From Bosea vaviloviae (lineage in GTDB: Bacteria; Pseudomonadota; Alphaproteobacteria; Rhizobiales; Beijerinckiaceae): a DNA stretch of 64,000 bases. Positions 8,517 through 17,481 of this stretch are shown here, piece by piece. The translations under genes were made by a program, and so were the position numbers. The stretch spans positions 4,145,001 to 4,209,000 of the forward strand of contig NZ_CP017147.1 in NCBI RefSeq assembly GCF_001741865.1. The letters run 5' to 3'. Under the pieces are notes generated by a model. That model searched no databases, was not told the DNA's origin, and saw nothing but the letters and a program-made list of their open reading frames with translations. Each line of letters starts with the position of its first letter. Position 1 is the stretch's first letter.

Positions 8517-8529
8517 AGACATTATGTCT
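8517..8529. promoter_or_regulatory. candidate TetR operator
   Basis: AGACAT-T-ATGTCT, a perfect 6-1-6 palindrome, centred in the 129-bp gap between the divergent tetR gene and the 8587 gene. Position and symmetry fit a TetR-family operator. No binding evidence exists. Confidence 0.5.
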
Positions 8530-8586
8530 CGATAAATTATTGCCATCATCAGGACCCTCGCAACACACGCGATCGAGGAGATGCAC

Positions 8587-8772
8587 ATGGCCGACCCGCC
8601 TCGTTACCCCGGCGCACCACGCTGGGTGAAGGTGTCCGGGACTATCGGCGGTGTCCTGCTGCTGCTTGTCGCCATCCTGATATTCGCCAGCGGCGGCCCC
8701 AGTCGCCACGGCCCTGGTCGCCACATATCATCACCCCACGGCGTCGCTGAACCCGGCGTACAACGGCCATGA
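8587..8772 (+). CDS. small single-span membrane protein
   Basis: A 61-residue protein. The start at 8587 is chosen because GAGGAG lies 6-11 nt upstream (an in-frame ATG at 8581 sits too close). One hydrophobic helix (about residues 16-35: GTIGGVLLLLVAILIFASGG) precedes a His/Gly/Pro-rich tail (SRHGPGRHISSPHG) that might bind metal. Its stop overlaps the next gene's start (ATGA). No family recognised; probably controlled by the divergent TetR regulator. Confidence 0.65.
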   Translation: MADPPRYPGAPRWVKVSGTIGGVLLLLVAILIFASGGPSRHGPGRHISSPHGVAEPGVQRP

Positions 8773-9305
8773 TCATGGCAACTGGCCTCCGCAAGTTCGC
8801 ACTCACGGCGCACGTCGTTTTTTCGGTCGGCTTGCTCGGCGCGGTCGCAGGCTTCCTAGCTCTCGCCGTCGCCGGCCTGAACAGCGAAGATGCGCAGATG
8901 GTGCGTGCCGCCTATCTCGCGATGGAGTTGACTGCCAGATTTGTCATTGTCCCGTTGATCTTCGCCTCGCTGCTCACCGGTCTTGTCCAGTCGCTGGGCA
9001 CCACATGGGGCTTGTTGCGGCACTATTGGGTTCTGGTGAAACTCCTAGTCACGGTCATCGTCACTATCGTCTTGCTGCTGCAGATGGAGCAAATCAGCTA
9101 CGTAGCAGGCGTTGCGGCAGTGACGATATTGTCCAGTGCCGATCTCAGCGGGGCGAGAAAATCTCTCGTGATCCACGCCGCTGGCGGCCTGCTGGTGTTG
9201 CTCGTGCCCGTGGCGCTGTCGCTGTACAAGCCGCGGGGCATGACCCGGCACGGGTGGCGAAAGCAGTACGAGCAGCGTCCGGTGTCGCAGCCGGAGACGC
9301 AGTAA
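8769..9305 (+). CDS. integral membrane protein (DUF2269-like)
   Basis: A 178-residue protein with four predicted helices (about 8-32, 48-75, 88-104, 133-152), containing LTAHVVFSVGLLGAVAGFLAL, LIFASLLTGLVQSLGTTWGLLRHYWVLVK and a charged tail. The layout resembles small DUF2269-type membrane proteins often found next to TetR regulators. The start at 8769 overlaps the upstream stop; a second ATG at 8775 is possible. Function unknown; the context suggests a membrane adaptation regulated by TetR. Confidence 0.7.
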   Translation: MIMATGLRKFALTAHVVFSVGLLGAVAGFLALAVAGLNSEDAQMVRAAYLAMELTARFVIVPLIFASLLTGLVQSLGTTWGLLRHYWVLVKLLVTVIVTIVLLLQMEQISYVAGVAAVTILSSADLSGARKSLVIHAAGGLLVLLVPVALSLYKPRGMTRHGWRKQYEQRPVSQPETQ

Positions 9306-9413
9306 CGCCTGCGCGGCCCTGATTAGCCCCACGTTTATGGGGGGAGTTCTCGTCGAGCGCTTCGAGGAACCCCATCCTGAAGCCGCCCCACGGTCTTCAG
9401 CTATAAATCCTGA

Positions 9414-10613
9414 CTATCGTTCCAGTTCGCGAATGGCGTCAAAAAACCGGTCTAGCTCGTCATCTGAGTTATAGTAGTGCGGCGAGGCGCGGATGATGAC
9501 CGGAAGATCGCGAAAGCTTGCATCGAGGAGCGTGCTGCTGGGTTTGGAGACGCTGACGCTAATCCCTTTGGCCGCCAGCGCGGCTCGAACGGCCTCGGCC
9601 GCGTAGCCGTCGATGGAAAAGCTCACGATTGCCGCCCGATCCCGGCCGAGATCGTGAAGCGTCAAGTGTGGGATGGCGCCGAGTTCGGTTCGAATGCGGT
9701 TGGCGAGCAGCCGGCAGCGAGCCTCGACCCGCTCCAGTCCGAGCGCGAGCGCATAATCGATAGCTGCTCCAAGCCCGAGCCTCGAAGCGTAGTTCTTCTC
9801 CCAGGTCTCGAAGCGGCGCGCATCGGGCCGCAGCGCATAGCGATCGGGTTCGACCCAAGGCGCGCCGAAATGATCGATCATCGCCGGTTCGAGCTGATCG
9901 AGGAGCCCGTGCCGGACATAAAGAAAGCCAGTGCCGCGAGGTCCGCGCAGGAACTTGCGGCCGGTCGCCGTGAGCATATCGCAACCAATCTCCGCGACAT
10001 CGATCGAGATCTGGCCCACTGCCTGGCAAGCATCGAGGAGATAGGTGATGCCGTGCCGGCGAGCAATCTTGCCGATGGCGGCCGCGGGGTTGATCAGTCC
10101 GCCATTGGTCGGGATCCAGGTGACGGCGATCAGTTTGACACGCTCATCGATCATCGCGTTGAGGGCCGCCGGATTCAAGGCTCCGGTCTCGTCATCCGGA
10201 ACGACCTCGATCGTCGCGCCGGTACGCCTCGCGACTTGCAGGAAGGCTACGTAGTTGGCCGCATATTCCGCCCGCGCCGTCAGGATGCGGTCACCGGGTC
10301 TGAAGCTCTGCGCATAGAATGCCATCTGCCAGGCGACGGTAGCGTTCTCGGTCAAGGCGATCTCGCTGGTATCGGCATTGATCAGCCGAGCGACAGAGCC
10401 GTAAACCGCCGAGATAGCGTCGGCCTCGGCTTCCGCGGCCTCGTAGCCGCCTAGCATCGCTTCGCGGTCGAGATGCTGCTTCATTGCGGCAATGACCGGC
10501 AAAGGCATCAGCGCAGCCCCTGCATTATTGAAGTGAGCACGGTGGGCGGCGCCCGGCGTATCGGCACGCAAGGCGTCGATGTCGAGAGGCTGGTTCACTG
10601 GCGTATCGGGCAT
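9414..10613 (-). CDS. class-V aminotransferase-fold PLP enzyme
   Basis: A 399-residue pyridoxal-phosphate enzyme of the isopenicillin-N-epimerase/cysteine-desulfurase/EgtE fold. Visible features are HFNNAGAALMP at the N-terminus, a cofactor Asp region (ITYLLDACQAVGQ) and the Schiff-base lysine motif TATGRKFLRGPRGTGFLYV. It lacks the flexible catalytic-Cys loop of true cysteine desulfurases, so a lyase or epimerase on a sulfur- or amino-containing substrate is more likely. It starts 12 nt after cueR on the same strand, so it is probably transcribed with copA-cueR. A link between copper and sulfur chemistry is possible but inferred. Confidence 0.85.
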   Translation of the reverse strand: MPDTPVNQPLDIDALRADTPGAAHRAHFNNAGAALMPLPVIAAMKQHLDREAMLGGYEAAEAEADAISAVYGSVARLINADTSEIALTENATVAWQMAFYAQSFRPGDRILTARAEYAANYVAFLQVARRTGATIEVVPDDETGALNPAALNAMIDERVKLIAVTWIPTNGGLINPAAAIGKIARRHGITYLLDACQAVGQISIDVAEIGCDMLTATGRKFLRGPRGTGFLYVRHGLLDQLEPAMIDHFGAPWVEPDRYALRPDARRFETWEKNYASRLGLGAAIDYALALGLERVEARCRLLANRIRTELGAIPHLTLHDLGRDRAAIVSFSIDGYAAEAVRAALAAKGISVSVSKPSSTLLDASFRDLPVIIRASPHYYNSDDELDRFFDAIRELER

Positions 10614-10625
10614 CGGCCAGTCGCT

Positions 10626-11120
10626 TCAGTGCTGCGCACCGGCTGATGCTTCCACGTCGTCGCAGGTGCATTCCGCATCATGCCGCTCCTTGCGAGTGGC
10701 CCTTTTTTTGACCGCCGGATCGAGCGCTACGGCGGGGTCGGCCAAGTCGGCCAGAATCGGGCAATCCGGGCGCTGGTCGCCATGACAGGTCTGGGCCAAA
10801 TGCCGGAGCGTCTGCGACATCGCTTGAAGCTCGGCGATCTTCATCTCGAGATCGCGGACATGCTTCATGGCGAAGGCCTTCACGTCGGCGCTGGCCCGGC
10901 TCTTGTCGCGCCAGAGCGCCAGCAACTCGCGCGCCTCCTCGATCGAGAAGCCCAGATTTCGCGCCCGCTTGACGAAGCGCAGCGCGTGAATGTCGTCGCC
11001 GCTGTAGACGCGATAACCTGCCTCGGTGCGGACGGGCGTCTGGATCAGCCCGATGCTCTCATAGTAGCGGATCATCTTGGCGGTCACGCCCGAGGTGGTG
11101 GCGGCTTGTCCGATGTTCAT
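10626..11120 (-). CDS. cueR: Cu(I)-responsive MerR-family activator CueR
   Basis: Copper-sensing activator. The N-terminus (MNIGQAATTSGVTAKMIRYYESIGL) is the MerR DNA-binding helix-turn-helix, followed by a dimerisation helix. The metal-binding loop TCHGDQRPDCPIL supplies Cys112 and Cys120, the same spacing as characterised CueR. The C-terminal tail is longer than usual (about 30 extra residues, with CTCDD), which could give extra Cu ligands. It lies 30 nt downstream of copA. Four CueR-type promoters in this window (13.7, 14.8, 15.05, 22.46 kb) are its probable targets. Confidence 0.93.
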   Translation of the reverse strand: MNIGQAATTSGVTAKMIRYYESIGLIQTPVRTEAGYRVYSGDDIHALRFVKRARNLGFSIEEARELLALWRDKSRASADVKAFAMKHVRDLEMKIAELQAMSQTLRHLAQTCHGDQRPDCPILADLADPAVALDPAVKKRATRKERHDAECTCDDVEASAGAQH

Positions 11121-11150
11121 GGAATTTCTCCTTGCAGTCGGAGCTTCGGT

Positions 11151-13691
11151 TCATTCGGCCGCGGCGAGTCGCGGCTGCGAGGGCGGTTCCTGAGTCTTCG
11201 GGACTGACCCGCCGAAGCGCCTGAGCCGCAGCGCGTTGGTCAACACGCTGACGCTCGACAGAGCCATGGCGAGGCCTGCAAACATCGGCGACATCAGGAT
11301 GCCGAAGGCCGGATAGAGTGCGCCGGCGGCGACCGGGATCAGCACGATGTTGTAGCCGAAGGCCCAGGCCAGATTCTGGCGGATATTGGCGATGGTTGCC
11401 TGCGACAGCGCGATCGCCTTGGCGACGCCGTTGAGATCCCCCGACATCAAAACGACATCGGCGCTCTCGATGGCGATGTCGGTGCCCGTGCCGATGGCAA
11501 GGCCGACATCGGCCTGGGCCAAGGCAGGCGCGTCATTGATGCCGTCGCCGACGAAGGCGACCTTGACGCCGCCGGCCTGGAGGTTCTTGACAACCTCGGA
11601 CTTGCCCGTCGGCAAGACCTCCGCCACGACCTCGTCGATGCCGAGCTGCGCGGCGATGGCGTTGGCCGTGCCCTTGTTGTCACCGGTGATCATCACGACG
11701 CGTAGGCCAAGCGCGTGCAGCGCGGCGATGGCCGCGGGCGTGGTCTCCTTGATCGGATCGGCAACGGCGATGATCGCCGCGAGCTTGCCGTCGATGGCGG
11801 CATAGAGCGGCGTCTTGCCGGCCGCGGCCAATTGCCCGGCCTGATCGGCGAAGGCTGCGAGATCCAGGCCCAGGCGGCGCATCAGGCGGTCGGCACCGAC
11901 CTCGATCGCCCGGCCCTCGACCTTGGCCTTGACGCCGAAGCCGGGCTCGGCGGCGAATTCCGCCGGCTCCGCCAGCGCAAACCCGCGCAAACGGGCCGCT
12001 GCGACGATCGCCTCGGCGACCGGATGCTCGGAGCGCGACTCGACCGAGGCGACCAGACGCAGCACCTCGTCCTCCGCGAAGCCCGGCGCGACCGAAAGGT
12101 CGGTCAATTCGGGCCGCCCCTTCGTCAGCGTGCCGGTCTTGTCCAGCGCCACGATCCTGGCGTCCTTCAGCGATTGCAGCGCCTCACCCTGGCGGAACAG
12201 GATGCCGAGCTCGGCGCCCTTGCCGGTGCCCACCATGATCGAGGTCGGCGTCGCCAGCCCCATCGCGCAGGGGCAGGCGATGATCAGGACCGCGACCGCG
12301 TTGACCAGCGCGAAGGCGAAAGCCGGGCTTGGACCGAAAACCAGCCAGGCGGCGAAGGTCAGCAGCGCCAATGCGATGACGGCGGGCACGAACCACATCG
12401 TCACCTTGTCGACGAGCGCCTGGATCGGCAGCTTCGAGCCCTGCGCGGCCTCGACCGTGCGCACGATCTGGGCGAGCAGCGTGTCGGCACCGACCTTGCG
12501 CGCGGTGAAGCGGAACGCGCCAGTGCCGTTCACGGTACCGCCGGTGACAGTCGCGCCCGGCTCCTTGCGGGCCGGGATCGGCTCGCCGGTGATCATCGCC
12601 TCATCGACATAGGAGAGGCCTTCGAGGACCTCGCCATCAACCGGGATACGCTCGCCGGGCCGCACGATGATGATGTCGCCGGGCACCACGGTCTCGATCG
12701 CGACATCGATCTCGGCGCCGTCGCGCAGCACGCGGGCGGATTTCGCCTGCAGCGACATCAAGCGGCGAATGGCCTCGCTGGTCTGGCCCTTGGCGCGCGC
12801 CTCGAACCAGCGCCCGGTCAGGATCAGCGTGACGATGACCGCACCAGCCTCGAAATAGGTGTAGTCCGTGCCGTCCGGCAGCAATCCAGGCGCGAAGGTC
12901 GCGACCGTCGAATAGAGGTAAGCGGCGCTCGTCCCGAGCATCACCAGTGAATTCATGTCGGGCGCGCCGCGCAGCAGCGCCGGCCAGCCCTTCTGGAGAA
13001 AGCGCAGGCCCGGCCCGAATTGCACGAAGCTGGCGAGCAAGAAGGACATGACCTTGATGTTGAACTCACCGATCCGCCCGGCCAGGAAATGGTGCAGCGG
13101 CTCGGACAAATGCATGCCCATTTCGAAGACAAGGAGCGGGACAGTGGCGATCGCGGCAACCGCAACCGCGCGCTTCAGTTTCGCCTGCTCTTCTTCGCGT
13201 GCCTTTTGCTCGCGATCGCTCGTGTCGGCCCCCAATTGAATCAACTCCGCTCCGTACGCGACTGCCACGACGGCTGCTATGAGGGACGACTTCAGATCAC
13301 CGCTGCCCAGTACGCGCACCGATGCGCGCTCGGTCGCCAGATTGACGCTGGCCTCGACGACGCCCGGCACAGCCCTCAGCGCCTTCTCGACCCGCCCGAC
13401 ACAAGACGCGCAGGTCATGCCCGCAATTTTTAGTTCGATCGTGCTCTCGGTCGGTTCGTAGCCCGCATTGCGGATCGCCTCGGCGATCGGGCCAACCTCG
13501 ACCTTTGCGTTAGACAAGGTGACGTGGGCCCGCTCGGTCGCAAGGTTAATTGCAACCGATTTAACGCCCTCTACCGAAGCCACCGCGCGCTCGACACGGC
13601 CAACGCAGGAGGCACAGGTCATTCCGGCCACAGGAATATCGAGATGGGCCGCGGGGATGTCCGCGCTTTTTGCCATCGTTGCAGTTGACAT
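11151..13691 (-). CDS. copA: Cu(I)-exporting P1B-type ATPase CopA
   Basis: Inner-membrane ATPase that pumps Cu(I) out of the cytoplasm. From the ATG at 13689-13691 (GGAGAG upstream) it is 846 residues. Two N-terminal heavy-metal domains each carry [12 protein letters not shown]. The membrane part has the intramembrane [12 protein letters not shown] copper site, then [11 protein letters not shown] (phosphorylated Asp), a SEHPVAEAI nucleotide-binding motif and [11 protein letters not shown]. An upstream in-frame ATG at 13853 would add 54 unrelated residues and swallow the promoter, so it is rejected. A CueR box lies 37-55 nt upstream. It is followed by cueR. Confidence 0.96.
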   Translation of the reverse strand: MSTATMAKSADIPAAHLDIPVAGMTCASCVGRVERAVASVEGVKSVAINLATERAHVTLSNAKVEVGPIAEAIRNAGYEPTESTIELKIAGMTCASCVGRVEKALRAVPGVVEASVNLATERASVRVLGSGDLKSSLIAAVVAVAYGAELIQLGADTSDREQKAREEEQAKLKRAVAVAAIATVPLLVFEMGMHLSEPLHHFLAGRIGEFNIKVMSFLLASFVQFGPGLRFLQKGWPALLRGAPDMNSLVMLGTSAAYLYSTVATFAPGLLPDGTDYTYFEAGAVIVTLILTGRWFEARAKGQTSEAIRRLMSLQAKSARVLRDGAEIDVAIETVVPGDIIIVRPGERIPVDGEVLEGLSYVDEAMITGEPIPARKEPGATVTGGTVNGTGAFRFTARKVGADTLLAQIVRTVEAAQGSKLPIQALVDKVTMWFVPAVIALALLTFAAWLVFGPSPAFAFALVNAVAVLIIACPCAMGLATPTSIMVGTGKGAELGILFRQGEALQSLKDARIVALDKTGTLTKGRPELTDLSVAPGFAEDEVLRLVASVESRSEHPVAEAIVAAARLRGFALAEPAEFAAEPGFGVKAKVEGRAIEVGADRLMRRLGLDLAAFADQAGQLAAAGKTPLYAAIDGKLAAIIAVADPIKETTPAAIAALHALGLRVVMITGDNKGTANAIAAQLGIDEVVAEVLPTGKSEVVKNLQAGGVKVAFVGDGINDAPALAQADVGLAIGTGTDIAIESADVVLMSGDLNGVAKAIALSQATIANIRQNLAWAFGYNIVLIPVAAGALYPAFGILMSPMFAGLAMALSSVSVLTNALRLRRFGGSVPKTQEPPSQPRLAAAE

Positions 13692-13727
13692 GACGTCTCT
13701 CCAAACCGTGATGGCAACGGATATGAT

Positions 13728-13746
13728 CCTTCCCGTAATGGTAAGG
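13728..13746 (-). promoter_or_regulatory. CueR operator/promoter of copA
   Basis: CCTTCCCGTAATGGTAAGG: inverted CCTTnCC/GGnAAGG arms with the CueR-type spacing, next to TTGACC (-35) read on the minus strand. This is the distorted-spacer promoter expected for MerR-family activation of copA. Confidence 0.85.
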
Positions 13747-13770
13747 TCAAGGGCTTTTTTGATTTCCGTG

Positions 13771-14787
13771 TCACGACGACGCTGGCACCGAAACGCCGGA
13801 CAAATCCGCGTCCGCCTGGTCCGAAGCCGTGAAGAAGGCATCGGCATAGGCATGCGCCGGATCGAGGCCTCGGCTCGTCATCGCGGCGACAGCGAAATCG
13901 ACCAGGCCCGGGGATCCGGCGACATAGGCCGTCGCATTCTGCAGCCCGTCGAGCGCTTCGAGATGCGCGCCGAGCCCGTCGCCCAGCACGGGCTGGTAGA
14001 CGAAATCGGTCAGCCGGCTGGCGAGTTCCGCGATCGCGTTCTCCCGGTACAGACTCTCGGCGCTGCGCGCCGCATTGTAGAGCCGGATCGGCTGCTGCAA
14101 TTGCAAGCGCGCGGCGCGGTGGAGGATCGACAGGATCGGTGCGAGCCCGGTGCCGCCGGCTACCGCCACGATTAGCCCGGTCCGCCGCGCCCGCAGATGC
14201 GCGTCGCCCATCGGCCCGCGCAGCAATACGCCGTCGCCTTCGCGCAGCCGGGCCGCAACATGGCTGCTGGTCGCCCCGCCCTCGACATGCCTGATGTGGA
14301 ATTCGAGCAGCGGCTCGCCCGGCTCGTTCGCCATCGAGTAGTTGCGCGGCGGGCAGCCGGCGAAGCTGAGTTCGGCAAATTGGCCGGCGGAGAAGGCGAG
14401 CGGCTCGCCCTCCAGCGTGATCTGCAGTAACGAGACATCCGGCGTAGGGCGCTGCAGGGAGACGACCCGGCCGGAAACCTCGCGCAAGGGATGGCCGGCC
14501 GTATCGCTGCCAAGCCAGGCTATGCTGCAATCGCTGCGCGGCTGCGCGCGGCAGGCGAGCACGAAACCGCGCTCGCGATCGGCCGCGGTCAGGGCGAAGG
14601 GCGTATGCGGCAGCAGCTCGACCTCGCCCGCCAGCAGCCGCGATTTGCAGGCGCCGCAGCGCCCGACCTGGCAGCCATAGGGATAGGGGTGCCCGGCGGC
14701 CTGGGCCGCCTTGAGGACGGTCGTATCCGCCGCGACCGTGAGGTCGGTCGCAAGATTCGCGATGTGGACGCTGTAGCTCTCGGTCAT
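13771..14787 (-). CDS. 2Fe-2S ferredoxin-flavin reductase under a CueR-type promoter
   Basis: A 338-residue electron-transfer protein. The N-terminal plant-type ferredoxin domain has the cluster motif [18 protein letters not shown] plus a fourth Cys in FVLACRAQ. The FAD domain has [10 protein letters not shown] and the NAD(P) domain [15 protein letters not shown]. The layout equals CDP-6-deoxy-hexose reductase, phenol-hydroxylase and methane-monooxygenase reductases, which feed a partner oxygenase; no partner is visible here. The start at 14785-14787 is chosen because the upstream in-frame ATG (14877) would include the CueR box. A role in metal reduction or protection of Fe-S chemistry under copper stress is only inferred. 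Confidence 0.88.
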   Translation of the reverse strand: MTESYSVHIANLATDLTVAADTTVLKAAQAAGHPYPYGCQVGRCGACKSRLLAGEVELLPHTPFALTAADRERGFVLACRAQPRSDCSIAWLGSDTAGHPLREVSGRVVSLQRPTPDVSLLQITLEGEPLAFSAGQFAELSFAGCPPRNYSMANEPGEPLLEFHIRHVEGGATSSHVAARLREGDGVLLRGPMGDAHLRARRTGLIVAVAGGTGLAPILSILHRAARLQLQQPIRLYNAARSAESLYRENAIAELASRLTDFVYQPVLGDGLGAHLEALDGLQNATAYVAGSPGLVDFAVAAMTSRGLDPAHAYADAFFTASDQADADLSGVSVPASS

Positions 14788-14827
14788 CTGCCACCTCGGC
14801 TTATGAAGAACGGCAGAGTCGATGGGG

Positions 14828-14845
14828 CCTTCCATCCTGGGAAGG
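14828..14845 (-). promoter_or_regulatory. CueR operator/promoter of the 2Fe-2S reductase gene
   Basis: CCTTCCATCCTGGGAAGG, a perfect CCTTCC/GGAAGG inverted repeat, preceded (minus strand) by CTTGACC as -35. It is 41-58 nt upstream of the reductase start. It has the same design as the copA box. Confidence 0.8.
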
Positions 14846-15046
14846 TCAAGGGGGTTAGAGACCGATTGCGTCGGCATGATACACGCACGTTTCGACCTCG
14901 GCCTTGAATTTGCCTCCTGACCCTCTCTTCACTCCAGCTTGTACAGCTGTGTCCGCAATGCCGTCAGGCGGAGACGCCCCCCTGTCCAGCCCAGCCCAAC
15001 TTCCGGTCACGGCCGCAACGTTGAGGCGGCGAAAAAAACCGCTTGA

Positions 15047-15064
15047 CCTTGCCAAGTGGCAAGG
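15047..15064 (+). promoter_or_regulatory. CueR operator/promoter of copZ copy 1
   Basis: CCTTGCCAAGTGGCAAGG, a perfect inverted repeat, directly after TTGA (TTGACC -35), 43 nt before the copZ1 ATG. It sits in the 320-bp divergent region with the reductase gene. Confidence 0.85.
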
Positions 15065-15106
15065 ACCGAAACTGATTTGCATTCACCTTATGAGGAGAAA
15101 CGTCCC

Positions 15107-15367
15107 ATGTGCCAGGCCCATCAGAACCACGATCATGAAGCCGCTTCTACCGCCGTTTCGGGCGTGTCCGTTCGCGTCGAGGACATGACTTGCGGCCATT
15201 GTGCGGGTACTATCAAGAGCGCCATCGAGAGCTCGATCCCCGGCGCCAAGGTCAACGCCAATCCCGAGGCTCGCCTGGTCTCGGTCGAGGGCGCGGATCT
15301 GGCGAAGGTTCGGGAGATCATCTCGCTGGCTGGCTACACGCCGGAGGCAGCTCCTGTGCATGGCTGA
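15107..15367 (+). CDS. copZ: copper chaperone, CopZ-like, copy 1
   Basis: An 86-residue soluble heavy-metal-associated domain protein that would deliver Cu(I) to CopA or to CueR. The core has VEDMTCGHCAGTIKSAIE (Cys29 and Cys32) in the beta-alpha-beta-beta-alpha-beta order. A short Cys/His-rich N-terminus (MCQAHQNHDHE) adds possible ligands and is shared in style with copy 2. The start at 15107 has GAGGAG upstream; the frame open from 15056 would cross the CueR box. It is the first gene after a CueR promoter and lies 175 bp before the Dpp-like operon, so read-through into the importer is possible. Confidence 0.92.
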   Translation: MCQAHQNHDHEAASTAVSGVSVRVEDMTCGHCAGTIKSAIESSIPGAKVNANPEARLVSVEGADLAKVREIISLAGYTPEAAPVHG

Positions 15368-15542
15368 GGCCTAAAAGTGCGCCCGTCTCCCGCCCCAGGG
15401 TGCCAATGGCGCCCGCGGTGGGAGAGCGGGTCCGCTTCCGGCGAGCGCGGCCCGGATCCGCGCGGTAACGGCTCGCATCGGCATCCAAGCTGCAGAAGAC
15501 GGCTGATCCCGACAAGCCCTACCTGAATAGAGGGGAAGAGAA

Positions 15543-16487
15543 ATGTGGACGATCGCTCTGAAACGGTTTGCGCTGCTCGTCGCGACCTGTCTCCTCATTT
15601 CCCTGCTCGCCTTCACCGTGCCCTATATGCAAGGCGGCGACCCGGTGCGGACGATCCTGCAATCGCGGGTCGCCGATGTCGCGCTCGATGCTGAGGCCGT
15701 CGAGGCGCTGCGTATCAGCCTCGGGCTCGACCAGCCGCTCTATCTCCAGTATCTGTCCTGGCTGAATGCGGCCTTGCACGGCAATTTCGGCTACTCTTTC
15801 GTCAGCCATACGCCGGTGGGACAGCAGGTGCTGCGCTCGCTCGGCGTTTCCTTCACCCTGGCAATGGCGGCGCTGGGGCTTGCCCTGCTCGTCGCCCTGC
15901 CGGCCGGGACGCTTGCGGCGCTGAAGCCGGGCGGGCGGTTGGACAACCTCGTCACCTTCGTCACGCAGTCCCTTGTCGCGATCCCAGAATACTGGCTCGC
16001 GCCGATCGCGGTACTGGTTTTCTCGCTCTATCTCGGCCTGCTGCCCTCTGCCGGCTGGCAGGGTCCATCCTATGCGGTGCTGCCTGCCCTGGTGCTGTCG
16101 CTGCGGCCGATGGCTTATTTCACCCGCGTCACCCGCGCCGCAATGATCGACGTGCTGCAGGCGCCCTATATCACCGCCGCGCTCAGCCGGGGCTTGAGCA
16201 TGCGCGAGACGGTGATGCGCCATGGCTTGCGCAACGGCTCAATGCCGGTCGTCACCCTGTTCGCGCTGTGGCTGGCCGGGCTGCTCGGCGGCTCGGTCGT
16301 GGTCGAGGTGATCTTCGCCATCCCCGGCATGGGTCGGCTGATCTATGAGGGCGTGATCAACAACGACGTGCCGGTGCTGCAGGCGAGCTTCATGTGCATC
16401 GTCGTGCTATCGATCGTGATCAACACGATCGCCGACATCCTCTATATCCTGATGAACCCGGCTGTGCGGATGGGCCATGTCCACTGA
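15543..16487 (+). CDS. Dpp/Nik-type ABC transporter permease (DppB-like)
   Basis: First inner-membrane permease of a peptide/nickel-class (PepT) importer, 314 residues. It has an N-terminal helix (about 9-30), a periplasmic segment with LGLDQPLYLQYLSWL, then five helices. The coupling-helix motif is about 195-230 (ITAALSRGLSMRETVMRHGLRN). The ribosome site is AGAGGGGAAGAG. The next permease gene overlaps by 11 nt. The set permease-permease-ATPase-ATPase-binding protein is complete. Substrate cannot be read from sequence; peptides, nickel or a metallophore are all possible given the copper context. Confidence 0.92.
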   Translation: MWTIALKRFALLVATCLLISLLAFTVPYMQGGDPVRTILQSRVADVALDAEAVEALRISLGLDQPLYLQYLSWLNAALHGNFGYSFVSHTPVGQQVLRSLGVSFTLAMAALGLALLVALPAGTLAALKPGGRLDNLVTFVTQSLVAIPEYWLAPIAVLVFSLYLGLLPSAGWQGPSYAVLPALVLSLRPMAYFTRVTRAAMIDVLQAPYITAALSRGLSMRETVMRHGLRNGSMPVVTLFALWLAGLLGGSVVVEVIFAIPGMGRLIYEGVINNDVPVLQASFMCIVVLSIVINTIADILYILMNPAVRMGHVH

Positions 16488-17367
16488 CGTCGCCCTCTCT
16501 CCGGTCCCTCTCGAGCCCCGTTCCGCCACGGTGCGGCTCTCGACTCTTCGCCGCTTCCTGCGGTTCGCGCGCAGCCGGCACTGGACCTTCAAGGCGGGCA
16601 TCGTGCTGTTTGCGCTGATCGCCCTCATCTTGATCCTCGGCCCCTGGATCGCGCCCTATAACCCGGCAGCTCAGAGCCTGCTGCGCCGGCTGTCGGCGCC
16701 GAGCGCCGCGCATTGGCTCGGCACCGACCATCTCGGCCGTGATCTCTTGAGCCGGATCCTGGTCGGCGGCCAGTTTTCCGTGCTGATCGCCCTGGTCACG
16801 CTATTCCTCTGCGTCACCATCGGCACCGCGATCGGCATCATCTCGGCGCGCTCGGGCGGCTGGGCCGACGAGATCATGATGCGCGCGGTCGATCTGCTGA
16901 TCGCCTTTCCGGATGTGGTCGTGGCGATCTTCGCCATCGCCATCCTCGGGCCAGGCTATACCACGCTGATCATCTCCCTGACGATCATCGGCTGGACGCC
17001 GTTTGCCCGGCTGTCCCGCGGGCTGGCCCTGGTGATCAGCACCAAAGAATACATCAACGCAGCCGAGGTGCTGGGCTGCTCGCGCACCTTCATCATCGTC
17101 CGCCACATCATTCCTAATACCTTGCGGCCGATCGCGGCGATCACCTTCCTGCGCTTCGGACACAAGCTGATCACGGTGGGTGGCCTCTCCTTCATCGGCC
17201 TCGGCGTGCAGCCGCCGCGCGCCGACTGGGCCCTGATGCTGGCCGAGGCACAGCCTTTCGTCGAACGGGTGCCGATGCTCGTGATCGCGCCGGGCCTGGC
17301 GATCTTCCTGACGGCGCTCTCGGTCACCTGGATCGGCCAGGGCCTCGAACTGAAGGAGAAGGCGTAA
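16477..17367 (+). CDS. Dpp/Nik-type ABC transporter permease (DppC-like)
   Basis: Second permease, 296 residues. The N-terminal OppC-type segment has a membrane helix (about 35-58), then HWLGTDHLGRDLLSRILVGGQ, a hallmark of DppC/OppC/NikC. The EAA coupling loop is NAAEVLGCSRTFIIVRHIIPN. The start overlaps the previous gene, so translation is coupled. A 114-bp gap follows before the ATPase genes, with an AACAACAACAAAG-like purine tract but no clear terminator. Confidence 0.92.
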   Translation: MSTDVALSPVPLEPRSATVRLSTLRRFLRFARSRHWTFKAGIVLFALIALILILGPWIAPYNPAAQSLLRRLSAPSAAHWLGTDHLGRDLLSRILVGGQFSVLIALVTLFLCVTIGTAIGIISARSGGWADEIMMRAVDLLIAFPDVVVAIFAIAILGPGYTTLIISLTIIGWTPFARLSRGLALVISTKEYINAAEVLGCSRTFIIVRHIIPNTLRPIAAITFLRFGHKLITVGGLSFIGLGVQPPRADWALMLAEAQPFVERVPMLVIAPGLAIFLTALSVTWIGQGLELKEKA

Positions 17368-17481
17368 AGGTCGCCAGACGACCCGGGTACTTCACGGATG
17401 CAACACGACGGAGCTCAAAAACCGGAATCCGCATAAAGCGGAACGAAAACAACAACAAAGCCAAAAACAGAGGGGTCATCG

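Noticed and set aside
11715..12950. 411-codon plus-strand frame opposite copA
   Set aside because: Shadow of copA; composition and lack of motifs show it is not coding.
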